From the NCBI RefSeq assembly GCF_030814995.1, contig NZ_JAUSVX010000019.1:101496-165495 (forward strand): 64,000 bases of DNA, written 5' to 3'. The translations under genes were made by a program, and so were the position numbers. The notes under the pieces are model-generated. The model made no database searches. It had not been told where the DNA came from and saw only the letters and a list, made by a program, of their open reading frames with translations. Origin of the DNA: Labrys wisconsinensis (GTDB lineage Bacteria; Pseudomonadota; Alphaproteobacteria; Rhizobiales; Labraceae). Each line of letters starts with the position of its first letter. Position 1 is the stretch's first letter. Shown here one piece after another: positions 1 through 7,765 of this stretch.

Positions 1-830
1 AGGTCGAGATCGACGTCGGCGAGCCGGGTGCCGACACCGAGGCCGCCCAGGCGCAGCGCGACGCGTCCCGTGGCGGTCGCCACCCGCTCGGGATAGAGCC
101 GGTCCATGCGCCGCCCCAGCATGTCGGCGATCAAGGCATCGTCGTCCACGGCCCGCGCATCGTGGGCGGCGACCGTCGCGCCGTTGCGGAACACCGTGAC
201 GCGGTCGGCGATGGCCCGCACCTCGGCGAGGCGGTGCGAGATGTAGATCACCAGGCTGCCGTCGTCGGCGAGCCGCCGGGCAAGGCCCAGCAGCCACTCC
301 GTCTCGCGGGGCGGCAGCGACGATGTCGCCTCGTCGAGGATCAGCACCGAGGGGGACCGGGCCAGGCCCTTGGCGATCTCGACGATCTGGCGCTCGGCCA
401 GGGTCAGCCGCCGCACCTCCCGGTCCGGCGGCGGCGCCGGGATGGCGTAGCGCTCGAAGAGATCGAGCGTGCCCTGCCGCTGCCGCGCCCGGCGCACCGT
501 GCCGAGCCCGGAGAGCGGCTCGTGGCGGAACCAGATATTCTCGGCCACGGTGAGGTCGGGCACCAGCGACAGCTCCTGGAACACGGCCGAGATGCCGGCG
601 GCCTGGGCCGCGGCGGCATTGCCCGGCCGGTACGGCGCCCCGCGCAGGCGCAGCACGCCGGCATCCGGGCGCACGATGCCGGCCAGGATCTGGATGAAGG
701 TGCTCTTGCCGGCGCCGTTCTCGCCGAGCAGCGCGTGCACCTCACCGCCGGCGCCGCGGAAATCGGCGCCGACGAGAGCCTGGATGCCGCCGTAGCGCTT
801 GGCGACGCCGCTCGCTTCGATCAGGTCCAT
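1..830 (-). CDS. Sugar ABC importer ATP-binding protein, CUT2/RbsA type (partial)
   Basis: Cytoplasmic ATPase that would energise import of a monosaccharide. The 5' part, 276 codons from ATG at 830, is present; the gene runs off the window, so most of the second nucleotide-binding domain is missing. Visible are Walker A GENGAGKST (about residues 36-44), a signature segment LTLAERQ (about 142-148) and Walker B ILDEATSS with catalytic Glu about residue 167. Proline of the common DEPT is Ala here. The gene follows the binding-protein gene at 910-1974 after a 79 bp gap in the same direction, so the two probably form one operon whose permease lies outside the window. Confidence 0.9.
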   Translation of the reverse strand, partial: MDLIEASGVAKRYGGIQALVGADFRGAGGEVHALLGENGAGKSTFIQILAGIVRPDAGVLRLRGAPYRPGNAAAAQAAGISAVFQELSLVPDLTVAENIWFRHEPLSGLGTVRRARQRQGTLDLFERYAIPAPPPDREVRRLTLAERQIVEIAKGLARSPSVLILDEATSSLPPRETEWLLGLARRLADDGSLVIYISHRLAEVRAIADRVTVFRNGATVAAHDARAVDDDALIADMLGRRMDRLYPERVATATGRVALRLGGLGVGTRLADVDLD

Positions 831-909
831 CCGTCCTCTCCGCGCCGAGACCGGTCGCGCCGCGCCGATCCTGCCCGAATCCCCCAGCGGCGCGACCGGC
901 CCCTCGCCC

Positions 910-1974
910 TCAGGAGCCGGCGGCGTCGGCCGCGGTGATCTCGACCCAGCCCGGCGAGATCGGCAGGGTGAGGCCGGGCGGGCTGTCGGGGAAGGCGGTC
1001 TTGCCGACCTCGATGGTCTGCGTCACCGCATCGGGATAGAGCTCGGACTTGAACGGCGCCGTGGCGAGGAAGTCGCCCTTGACCAGGATGTGGCGATCCT
1101 CCGGCTTCTTGCCGGTGTCGAGGATCTCCACCGCCAGCTTGATCGCCTCCGAGGAGAGATAGGCTGGATTGGAGCCGAGGATGCACTTGGCGCCCGGCGT
1201 CTTGGCGCAGGTGACGGCGGTGGCGTTGTAGCTGAAGCCGACCACCGGCACGAGGGGCCGCCCGGCGTCCTGCAGCGCCTTGATCGCGCCGGAGCCGTAG
1301 CCCTGGGTGAGAATGCCGTCGACCTCGGGGTGGGCGGCGAGCAGGCTCGCGACGCCGGCCTGCTCCGGGCCGAGGGCGTATTCGCCGTTATAGTTCCCGA
1401 CCACCTCGATATCGGGGTATTTCTTCAGGACGTCGAGATAGCCCTTCTCCAGCGCGGCGGAGATCGGTGCGCCGGCAAGGCCGCGGTCGACGAACACTTT
1501 GCCCTTGCCGTTGAGCTGCCTGGCCATCCATTCGGCCATGACGGCGGGGATGCGCTTCCAGTCCGATTCCAGCGCATAGGCGCAGGGCTCGGCCACCACC
1601 TGGTCAAAGCTGATCACCACGATGCCGGCGGCGCAGGCCTTCTTGATGGTCGGGTTGAGCGCCGTGTCCGAGCCGGCATCGACCAGGATGGCGTCCGGCT
1701 TGGCGCGGATGATGTTGTTGAGGGAGTTGATCTGCGCCTGGACCGTGTTCTCGACGTTCTCGATCTTGAGGTCGACCCGCCCGGCGAGCGGCCCCTTCTT
1801 GACCGAGACGGCGGCGACGCGCTCCATCTGCTGGCGCCAGTCGTTGCCGACGAAATTGTTGGAGAGATAGATCTTGTAGGTCTTCTTGGCCTCGGCCGCC
1901 GCCGGGCCGGCCGCCGAGGCAGCCAGCGCCGCGGCCATCGCGACGAGCGCGATCGCAGTCATCGAGCGTTTCAC
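910..1974 (-). CDS. Periplasmic sugar-binding protein of a CUT2 ABC importer
   Basis: Binds a sugar in the periplasm and delivers it to the importer whose ATPase follows. GTG at 1974 is chosen because GGGGAG precedes it and it starts directly on a signal peptide (KRSMTAIALVAM..., cleavage about AAA-EAKK near residue 27); an upstream start at 2052 would add a non-hydrophobic leader that runs into an operator. The mature part is a Peripla_BP_4/ribose-binding fold: repeated QINSLNNIIRAKPDAILVDAG and later VDGILTQGYGSGAIKALQD segments are typical of this family. 354 residues, normal length. Two operator candidates lie upstream, at 2038-2051 and 2099-2115. Confidence 0.9.
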   Translation of the reverse strand: MKRSMTAIALVAMAAALAASAAGPAAAEAKKTYKIYLSNNFVGNDWRQQMERVAAVSVKKGPLAGRVDLKIENVENTVQAQINSLNNIIRAKPDAILVDAGSDTALNPTIKKACAAGIVVISFDQVVAEPCAYALESDWKRIPAVMAEWMARQLNGKGKVFVDRGLAGAPISAALEKGYLDVLKKYPDIEVVGNYNGEYALGPEQAGVASLLAAHPEVDGILTQGYGSGAIKALQDAGRPLVPVVGFSYNATAVTCAKTPGAKCILGSNPAYLSSEAIKLAVEILDTGKKPEDRHILVKGDFLATAPFKSELYPDAVTQTIEVGKTAFPDSPPGLTLPISPGWVEITAADAAGS

Positions 1975-2037
1975 CGTCGTTTCTCCCCTTGGTGCGTCCT
2001 GGATCGTGTTCTTGTCCGGCAGCGTCGGTCGCTGCCG

Positions 2038-2051
2038 TGGTAACGTTACCA
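2038..2051. promoter_or_regulatory. Palindromic operator TGGTAACGTTACCA
   Basis: Perfect 14 bp palindrome 63 bp before the binding-protein gene at 1974. The same sequence, extended to 16 bp (ATGGTAACGTTACCAT), recurs at 20698-20713. Even palindromes with a central CG are typical LacI-family operators; the LacI-type regulator at 13366-14394 is the nearest candidate, which is inference. Confidence 0.65.
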
Positions 2052-2098
2052 TCTTCCCCTCGACCGATCAATTCGACGATCGGCCGCACCGACATAAG

Positions 2099-2115
2099 AT
2101 CATGCTATTATAATC
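2099..2115. promoter_or_regulatory. AT-rich operator candidate ATCATGCTATTATAATC
   Basis: Identical over 17 bp to the reverse complement of 7090-7106 and closely related to 13241-13257 and 16725-16741. Embedded in a 22 bp imperfect palindrome with AAGAT/ATCTT arms. Lies 124 bp before the binding-protein gene and just downstream of the GntR/HutC gene. Contains TATAAT on the plus strand, but no plus-strand gene starts here, so an operator is more likely than a promoter. Confidence 0.5.
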
Positions 2116-2157
2116 TTTCCGACTTGTCCACGCCGCCCGGCCGGCGGGAGCGCATGA

Positions 2158-2988
2158 TCAGACGATGTCGTTCGGCGCCTCGAAGGTGAGGCTGAAGAAA
2201 TCGGCCCGGTTCTTGTTGATGGTGAGCTCGACCGGCTCGCCCTCGGCGGAGCGATAGACCATCTCGGTCACCAAGATCGGGTCGCCGGCCTCGCAATCCA
2301 GCGTGCGGGCGAGGCTCGCATCCGCCAGCTCGGCGCGGACGGTGACCCGCGCGCCCGACAGCTTGATGCCGAGATGGCGCTGCACGGAGCGGAACACCAC
2401 GACGTCGTCGAAATCGGCGCGCGCCAGGCGGCCGCCGATCGCCGGCGGGAAGTAGAAGGTGCACTGGCAGGCGGGCTGGGCGCCGACGAAGAGCACCGCC
2501 CGCAGGCAATGGCAGGCGGCCTCCGCGGGCAGGCCGAAGGTGGCGCTCGCCAGGGCCGACTTCTCCTTGCGGTAGCTGCGGATCTCGAGGCGGCGGTCCT
2601 TGGTCGACTCGGCGATGGCCGCGAGGCTGGAGAAACCGAAGCTCGGCTTGGGGCGTCCGGTGCGGGCGGCGACCACCGCGGGCTTGGCGGCGCGCTTGCG
2701 GATGAAGCCTTCGCTCTCCAGCTCGCGCAGCGCCTGGCGCACCGTGATCAGGCTGATGCCGAAGCGCTCGGCAAGGTCGGCTTCGCGCGGCAGCGTGCTG
2801 CCCGGCGCCAGCAGGCCGTCGCTGATCGGCGCCTTGAGGAGGCCGGTGAGCTGGCGATAGAGCGGGCCGTCGGCGCGGGACAGGACCTGATTCGGCAAAA
2901 GATCGAGCGCCGCCATGCCGGCCTCGTCCGCCGCTTCGGCTCCACGCCGCTCCGGGATCGCGCTGATCGTGCTCGCCGTCGCTTTCAC
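2158..2988 (-). CDS. GntR/HutC-family transcription regulator (UTRA domain)
   Basis: DNA-binding repressor or activator, probably responding to a sugar or sugar phosphate. GTG start at 2988 has GAGAGG eight bases upstream. Residues about 40-110 form the winged helix (PLYRQLTGLLK, LPREADLAERFGISLITVRQALRELESEG is the classic GntR recognition region); residues about 130-270 form a UTRA effector domain. 276 residues, slightly long because of a 35-residue N-terminal extension. Divergent from the SDR at 3135; the 146 bp between them carries an AT-rich site (3081-3097). Related sites at 2099, 7090, 13241 and 16725 make this the likely local regulator; that link is inferred from proximity. Confidence 0.88.
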   Translation of the reverse strand: MKATASTISAIPERRGAEAADEAGMAALDLLPNQVLSRADGPLYRQLTGLLKAPISDGLLAPGSTLPREADLAERFGISLITVRQALRELESEGFIRKRAAKPAVVAARTGRPKPSFGFSSLAAIAESTKDRRLEIRSYRKEKSALASATFGLPAEAACHCLRAVLFVGAQPACQCTFYFPPAIGGRLARADFDDVVVFRSVQRHLGIKLSGARVTVRAELADASLARTLDCEAGDPILVTEMVYRSAEGEPVELTINKNRADFFSLTFEAPNDIV

Positions 2989-3080
2989 CGTCGTCCTCTC
3001 AAACAGGTTTCGAATCCTAGCCCATTCCAGGGCACCGCCATAGCCGGACGCGCTTTGCCATCGACGGCGCCGCCGCTTAC

Positions 3081-3097
3081 AGATATTATACTATCAC
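3081..3097. promoter_or_regulatory. AT-rich operator candidate (degenerate copy)
   Basis: On the minus strand this reads GTGATAGTATAATATCT, matching ATGATACTATTATAATC only partly. It sits 37 bp before the SDR at 3135 and 92 bp before the GntR gene at 2988, an ordinary place for an operator controlling a divergent pair. Confidence 0.35.
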
Positions 3098-3134
3098 AAT
3101 AATATCGAAACTGCGCCGCGCGGGGAGGAGAGCC

Positions 3135-3911
3135 ATGCAGTGCGATCTCGACGGACAGGTCGCCCTGGTCACCGGCGCGGCCAACGGCATCGGCAGCGCC
3201 ATCGCCCGCCGCCTCGCCGACAATGGCGCGGCCGTGACGATCGCCGACATCGACATGGCCAATGCCGAGCGGATGGCCGCGTCGCTGCCCCGCGCGCTCG
3301 CCTGCCGTGTCGACATCCGCGACGAGGCCGCGATCGACGGGGCGGTCGCCGCGACGCTGGCGCGCTTCGGCCGGCTCGACATCCTCGTCAACAATGCCGG
3401 CGTCAACACCTTCGCCCACCGCGTCGACATCGACAGCTTCCCGACCGAGGAATGGCACCGCATCATCTCGGTCGATCTCGACGGCCTCTTCCTGGTGACG
3501 CGCAGCGCGGTCAAGCCGATGATCGAGCGCGGCGGCGGACGGATCGTCAACATCGCCTCGGTGGTCGGCCTTGCCGCCATGCGCCTGCAAAGCCCGTTCG
3601 TGGCGGCCAAGGCCGGCATCATCCACCTCACCCGCTCCATGGCGCTCGAGCTCGGGCCGAAAGGGGTGCGCGCCAACGCCGTGGCGCCCGGCTCGATCGT
3701 GACCGAGGGAACCAGGCAGCTCTTCTATGGCGAGGGCGGCACGTTCCACAACCGGGCGCGCGCCTTCATGGACCACATCCCGCTCGGCCGGCCGGGCACG
3801 CTCGGCGAGGTCGCCGAAGCCGTGCTGTTCCTCTGCGCGCCCGAGAGCCGCTATGTGAACGGCCACATCCTCACCGTCGACGGCGGCTGGACCGCCGGCT
3901 ACATGATGTAA
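3135..3911 (+). CDS. SDR family oxidoreductase with Tyr-to-Phe change in the active site
   Basis: NAD(P)-binding Rossmann protein of the classical SDR family (258 residues, normal length). The nucleotide-binding motif VTGAANGIGSA (about residues 12-22), LVNNAGVN (about 85-92) and NIASV with the catalytic Ser (about 140) are present. At the YxxxK position the codons read SPFVAAKAG: Lys is kept but Tyr is Phe (TTC at about 3601-3603). Most SDRs need that Tyr as proton donor. ATG has GGAGGAGAGCC upstream. Divergent from the GntR gene, convergent with the E2-like gene. It may oxidise a sugar alcohol by a modified mechanism or serve a structural role. Confidence 0.85.
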   Translation: MQCDLDGQVALVTGAANGIGSAIARRLADNGAAVTIADIDMANAERMAASLPRALACRVDIRDEAAIDGAVAATLARFGRLDILVNNAGVNTFAHRVDIDSFPTEEWHRIISVDLDGLFLVTRSAVKPMIERGGGRIVNIASVVGLAAMRLQSPFVAAKAGIIHLTRSMALELGPKGVRANAVAPGSIVTEGTRQLFYGEGGTFHNRARAFMDHIPLGRPGTLGEVAEAVLFLCAPESRYVNGHILTVDGGWTAGYMM

Positions 3912-3922
3912 AGGCGCCTGCC

Positions 3923-4633
3923 TCAGACGACCAGCCGCAGGGGATGGGCCAGGCCTGCGCGCAGCTCGGCCAGGAAGCGGGCCGCCCGCTCCTCGCTCAA
4001 CATGTCCTCGTCGAAGACGAGCAGCGCGTCCAGGGCCGGCCCCTCGCCCGCCACCACCAGGCGCAGCGCCAGACCGGCTGCCAACGCGGCGGCGGTCGGG
4101 CGCAGCCCGCTCTCCCGGATGCGCGAGACGGGGATGGCCGGGCTTGCGTCCGGGGCGGCCGCTGCCGCCCGCCGTGCGGCGATGGCGGACAGCGTGAGCC
4201 CGGGCACCCCGGTGATCACCGCCCCTGCCCCGCCGCTGCCGTCCCGCCACAGGATGGTCTCGGCCGGCAGCGCCACCGCGACCGCAGCCCTGCCGATCGC
4301 CTTCAGGATCAGATCGTCCGCCGTGATGCCGGGCGCCACGCCGGCCATGTCGCCGAGCAGCGCCGCCGCCGGCGCGAGGTCGAGGGTGACGGCAAAGCCG
4401 GCGACCGGGCGCGGCACGGCCACGGGCGGCGGCGCCGCGACCGGAGGCGGTCGCCGCTCGACGGCCGGCGATGCGACGGCCGGCCTTGCGAATCCGTCGA
4501 GGTCGGCGGCGACGATGCGGCCGCCGGGTCCGGAGCCGCGGCGGCCGGCGAGCGTCAGCCCGCGCTCGCGGGCGAGGCGGCGGGCATAGGGCGAGACGGC
4601 GATGCGCGCCGCGGGCACAGCGAAACCGGACAT
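3923..4633 (-). CDS. E2-like protein of a 2-oxoacid dehydrogenase complex, acyltransferase motif lost
   Basis: 236 residues, about half the size of a usual E2. Residues about 8-47 form a peripheral subunit-binding domain (RIAVSPYARRLARERG... GSGPGGRIVAADLDGF) that would dock E1 or E3. A Pro/Ala linker (about 50-80) leads to a shortened catalytic-domain remnant. The C-terminal block LVFDEDMLSEERAARFLAEL aligns with the canonical SFDHRVxDGxxAARFL, but His and the DG pair are gone, so acyl transfer to CoA should not be possible. There is no lipoyl domain here; it is fused to the neighbouring E1. Starts 2 bp after the E1 stop codon, so clearly co-transcribed. Confidence 0.8.
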   Translation of the reverse strand: MSGFAVPAARIAVSPYARRLARERGLTLAGRRGSGPGGRIVAADLDGFARPAVASPAVERRPPPVAAPPPVAVPRPVAGFAVTLDLAPAAALLGDMAGVAPGITADDLILKAIGRAAVAVALPAETILWRDGSGGAGAVITGVPGLTLSAIAARRAAAAAPDASPAIPVSRIRESGLRPTAAALAAGLALRLVVAGEGPALDALLVFDEDMLSEERAARFLAELRAGLAHPLRLVV

Positions 4634-4635
4634 CG

Positions 4636-7062
4636 TCAGCTCGCACGCAGCACGGCGCCGATGCGCCCGCCCATCGGCACGACCGCCCCGACATCCTGCT
4701 CGATCGCGCCGAGCCGGCCGGCGACCGGCGCTTCGATCTCGACCACCGCCTTGTCGGTCTCGATCTCGGCCACCACCTCGCCCGCCGCCACGGCCTCGCC
4801 CGGCGCCTTCAGCCAGCGCACGACCTTGCCCTCGCTGACCGTCAGGTCGCCGAACGGCATGGTGATCGCTTCCCCCTCCCCTGCGACGCGCGGCCCGGCC
4901 GCGGCCGGCGCCTCCGCCGGCTTCGGCGCCGGGGGCGCTGCAGGCGCTTCCATCGACCGGGCGCCGATGCTGCGCCAGTGCCGCGACACCGGCGGGCGGC
5001 CGGCGATCACCCCGCGCGCCGCCGCGGCGATGCGGGGGGCATCGACGATCATCGCCCGCTCCAGCGCCGGCGCCAGCGGGTGCGACATCGCCTCGGTGTG
5101 GACGCGGCCGGCCGGCGCATCGAGCTCGTCGAAGGCGAGCTCGGTGATGGCCTGGGCGATCTCGGCGCCGACACCGAAGGCACCATAGCCTTCGTCGGCG
5201 ACCAGCAGGCGGTGCGTGCGCGCCACGCTCGCCGCCACGGTGCCGACGTCCAGCGGCATGATGGTGCGCAGGTCGATCACCTCCGCCTCGATGCCTTCGG
5301 AGGCCAGGACCTCGGCCGCCTCCAGGGCGCGATGGACGATCTGGCCGGCGGCGACGATGGTGATGTCCCGGCCCGGCCGGGCGATGCGCGCCACGCCGAA
5401 GGGCACGAGGTGCTCGCCGGCCGGCACCTCGCCCTTGCTGGCGAACAAGGCCTTCGGCTCCAGCATCATCACGGGATCGCCGGCCCGCAGCGCCGTCTTC
5501 ATCAGGCCCTTGGCGTCGGCCGGGGTCGAGGGCATGCAGACGATGAGGCCCGGGATATGGGCCCAGACCGGATGGTAGGTGCCGCTATGGTGCGGCCCGG
5601 CGCTGCGCACGGTGCCGGCGCCGACGCGCACCACCATGGGCGCGTTCATCTGGCCGTTCGACATGTAACGCAGCTTCGAGGCCTGCAGCACGATCTGCCC
5701 CGCCGCCTCGAACATGAAATCGGCGAACATGAGGTCGGCGATGGCGCGCACCCCGGTCGCCGCGGCCCCGACCGCCGCGCCGGTGAAGCCCTGCTCGGAG
5801 ATCGGCGTGTCGATCATCCGGCTCGCGCCGAACTCGTGCCACAGGCCCTTGGTGTGGGCGAAGGTGCCGCCCCTCTCGCCCGTGCCCTCGCCGAAATAGA
5901 CGAGGTGGGGATTGCGCCGCATCTCCTCGGCGATGCCGTCGCGGACAGCGTCGAGCCAGCTCTGGGTCGCTGTCGCGCCGGGCGCCGGCTGGACCAGCGC
6001 GTCGGCGGGGTTGAGCGGCTCGGCATAGACGTGCTCGGCGACGCTCGCCGGATCGGGCTCCGGCGCGCTGCGGGCAAAGTCGAGCGCGTGCTGGACGATG
6101 CCGTCCACCCGCGCCTCGATGGCCTCGAGCTCGTCGGCCGAAGCGGCCTCGAAATCCTCCAGAAGCCGGCTGCGGAAGGTCTTGACCGGGTCTCTCGCCG
6201 CCCAGGCGTCGACCTCGGCCTGGGTGCGGTAGGTGCCCGTCACGGGATCGCCCTCGTGATGGCCGACCGTGCGGTAGGTCTTGGCCTCGATCAGCGTCGG
6301 CCCCAGGCCGGCACGGGCGCGGGCGACCGCCGCGCCCGCCGCCTCGAACACCGCGATCACGTCGTTGCCGTCGACCGCCACGCCGGGAATGCCGTAGGCG
6401 GCCGCCTTGGACGCGATCTCGGGATTGAGCGTGGCGGTCGCCAGCGGCGTGGCCGTGGCGTAGAGATTGTTCTCGCACACCAGCACGGCCGGCGCCCGCA
6501 TGATGCCGGCGAGGTTGAGCGATTCGTGGAAGCCGCCATGGCTGGTCGCGCCGTCGCCGAAGAACGCCACGCCGATCTCGTCGGTGCCGCGCGTGCGGGC
6601 GCCGATCCCGACCCCGACGGCATGGCTGATGCCGGCGGCGACGATGCCGTTGGTGCCGAACAGCCCGACGCTGCGGTCGTAGAGATGCATGGTGCCGCCG
6701 CGCCCGCCGCAGCAGCCCGGCCGCTTGCCGTAGAGCTCGGCCATCAGCACGTCGGGCCGCATGCCCTTGGCCAGGGCATGGCCGTGGCCGCGATGGGTCG
6801 ACGTCACCCAGTCGCTCCGCCTGAGATGGGCGCAGACCCCCGCCGCCGTCGCCTCCTGGCCGATATAGAGGTGGAAGAAGCCCGGCGTCTCGCCCTTGCG
6901 GCAGGCGGTCTGGGCGACGCTCTCGAACCGGCGCAGCAGCACCATGGTCTCGTAGAGGCCGATCAGGCGCTCGCGGGTGAGTCCGGCCGGCAGGCGGCGG
7001 GACGGTGCCGCCGACCGGCGCCGGACGGACGGCACGGAGGGGCTGGACTCCTGGACGCTCAT
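4636..7062 (-). CDS. Fused 2-oxoacid dehydrogenase E1alpha-E1beta-lipoyl protein
   Basis: 808 residues combining three subunits that are normally separate. E1alpha spans about 27-350 with the thiamine-diphosphate motif GDGATSHGG (169-177) ending at ENN (197-199). E1beta spans about 365-695 with ISEQGFTGAAVG (Glu 423), HHSGTYHPVWAHIPG and VIDLRTIMPLD. A Pro/Ala linker (about 705-725) leads to a lipoyl domain (about 730-806) with lipoylation motif ETDKA, Lys 771. The reaction would be oxidative or non-oxidative decarboxylation of a 2-oxoacid (pyruvate or acetoin type) and acyl loading of its own lipoyl arm. ATG has GGGGAG upstream. No E3 gene is in the window. An AT-rich site lies 27 bp upstream. 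Confidence 0.9.
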   Translation of the reverse strand: MSVQESSPSVPSVRRRSAAPSRRLPAGLTRERLIGLYETMVLLRRFESVAQTACRKGETPGFFHLYIGQEATAAGVCAHLRRSDWVTSTHRGHGHALAKGMRPDVLMAELYGKRPGCCGGRGGTMHLYDRSVGLFGTNGIVAAGISHAVGVGIGARTRGTDEIGVAFFGDGATSHGGFHESLNLAGIMRAPAVLVCENNLYATATPLATATLNPEIASKAAAYGIPGVAVDGNDVIAVFEAAGAAVARARAGLGPTLIEAKTYRTVGHHEGDPVTGTYRTQAEVDAWAARDPVKTFRSRLLEDFEAASADELEAIEARVDGIVQHALDFARSAPEPDPASVAEHVYAEPLNPADALVQPAPGATATQSWLDAVRDGIAEEMRRNPHLVYFGEGTGERGGTFAHTKGLWHEFGASRMIDTPISEQGFTGAAVGAAATGVRAIADLMFADFMFEAAGQIVLQASKLRYMSNGQMNAPMVVRVGAGTVRSAGPHHSGTYHPVWAHIPGLIVCMPSTPADAKGLMKTALRAGDPVMMLEPKALFASKGEVPAGEHLVPFGVARIARPGRDITIVAAGQIVHRALEAAEVLASEGIEAEVIDLRTIMPLDVGTVAASVARTHRLLVADEGYGAFGVGAEIAQAITELAFDELDAPAGRVHTEAMSHPLAPALERAMIVDAPRIAAAARGVIAGRPPVSRHWRSIGARSMEAPAAPPAPKPAEAPAAAGPRVAGEGEAITMPFGDLTVSEGKVVRWLKAPGEAVAAGEVVAEIETDKAVVEIEAPVAGRLGAIEQDVGAVVPMGGRIGAVLRAS

Positions 7063-7089
7063 GTCTTCTCCCCTGACGCAAGGCGCTAT

Positions 7090-7106
7090 GATTATAATAG
7101 CATGAT
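7090..7106. promoter_or_regulatory. AT-rich operator candidate between E1 fusion and degenerate SDR
   Basis: Minus strand reads ATCATGCTATTATAATC, the same 17 bp as at 2099-2115. Located 27 bp before the E1 fusion start (7062) and 53 bp before the plus-strand gene at 7160, so it could control both. TATAAT on the minus strand could double as a -10 for the E1 gene. Confidence 0.5.
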
Positions 7107-7159
7107 GTTATGATACGGGGCGGCGGCATGCAAAAGAAAACCGCGGCGGGGAGGATGCC

Positions 7160-7765
7160 ATGAGGATCGATCTCGACGGGCGCAGCGCCGCCATCATCGG
7201 CCGGGAGACGGCCGTGATCCGGGCCGCGGCCGCGGCGCTGGCGGCGAACGGCGCCGCGACCCGCCACCACGACCTCGCCGCCGGAATGCCGGCTCCGCCC
7301 GACGTGCTCGTGGTCGGGCATGCGCTCGAGCCCGAGGCCGCGCCCGACGATCACCGGGCGCTGATCTCGGCCACCGACCGGCTGGGCGAAGCCATGGCCG
7401 AGCGCGGCAGCGGCCGGGTCATCGTGCTGACCACGGCCATGGGCCTGCTGCCGGCGCGCCGGCACGGCGCGCATGCCGTCGCCGCCGCGGCGGTGGTGGC
7501 GGCGATGCGCGGGCTCGCCATGCGCCTCGGCCCGAGCCTGCAGGTGAACGCGGTCGGCGCCGGCGCCATCGCCGGCGAGGCCGAGGCGTCGCTGGCCGCG
7601 GGCAGCGAGGCCATGCTGAGCCACGTCGCGCTCGGCCAGCCGGGCACCATCGCCGACATCGTCAACGCGGTGCTGTTCCTCGCCGACCCGATGAACAGCT
7701 ACATGACCGGCCAGCTCCTGGTCGTGGACGGCGGCTGGAGCGCCGGCTATGGCCGCAATTTCTGA
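7160..7765 (+). CDS. Degenerate SDR-like protein (pseudoenzyme)
   Basis: 201 residues, about 50 shorter than classical SDRs. The C-terminal block GQPGTIADIVNAVLFLADP and VVDGGWSAGYG is clearly SDR and resembles the SDR at 3135. Every catalytic motif is gone: the glycine-rich TGxxxGIG reads IIGRETAVI, NNAG reads VVGHA, the Ser motif reads VLTTAMG, and YxxxK reads HGAHAV. The frame is intact with a strong GGGGAGG site and normal codon use, so the gene looks maintained, not decaying. It may pair with an active SDR subunit as a structural partner. Overlaps the aldose epimerase start by 17 bp. Confidence 0.75.
   Translation: MRIDLDGRSAAIIGRETAVIRAAAAALAANGAATRHHDLAAGMPAPPDVLVVGHALEPEAAPDDHRALISATDRLGEAMAERGSGRVIVLTTAMGLLPARRHGAHAVAAAAVVAAMRGLAMRLGPSLQVNAVGAGAIAGEAEASLAAGSEAMLSHVALGQPGTIADIVNAVLFLADPMNSYMTGQLLVVDGGWSAGYGRNF

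Noticed and set aside
2111..2114. TATAAT in the AT-rich sites as ordinary -10 promoter boxes
   Set aside because: At 2099-2115 it faces away from the gene it precedes; the conserved block is longer than a -10 and is shared in both orientations. Kept as operator candidates with moderate confidence.
3140..5188. Plus-strand open frame of about 680 codons across the SDR and E2-like genes
   Set aside because: Shifted frame of the real SDR followed by antisense of the E2-like gene; no recognisable protein pattern.
4471..7113. Long plus-strand open frame (about 880 codons) opposite the E1 fusion
   Set aside because: It is antisense to a protein with clear domains and is an Arg/Gly/Ala-rich low-complexity translation typical of GC-rich shadow frames.
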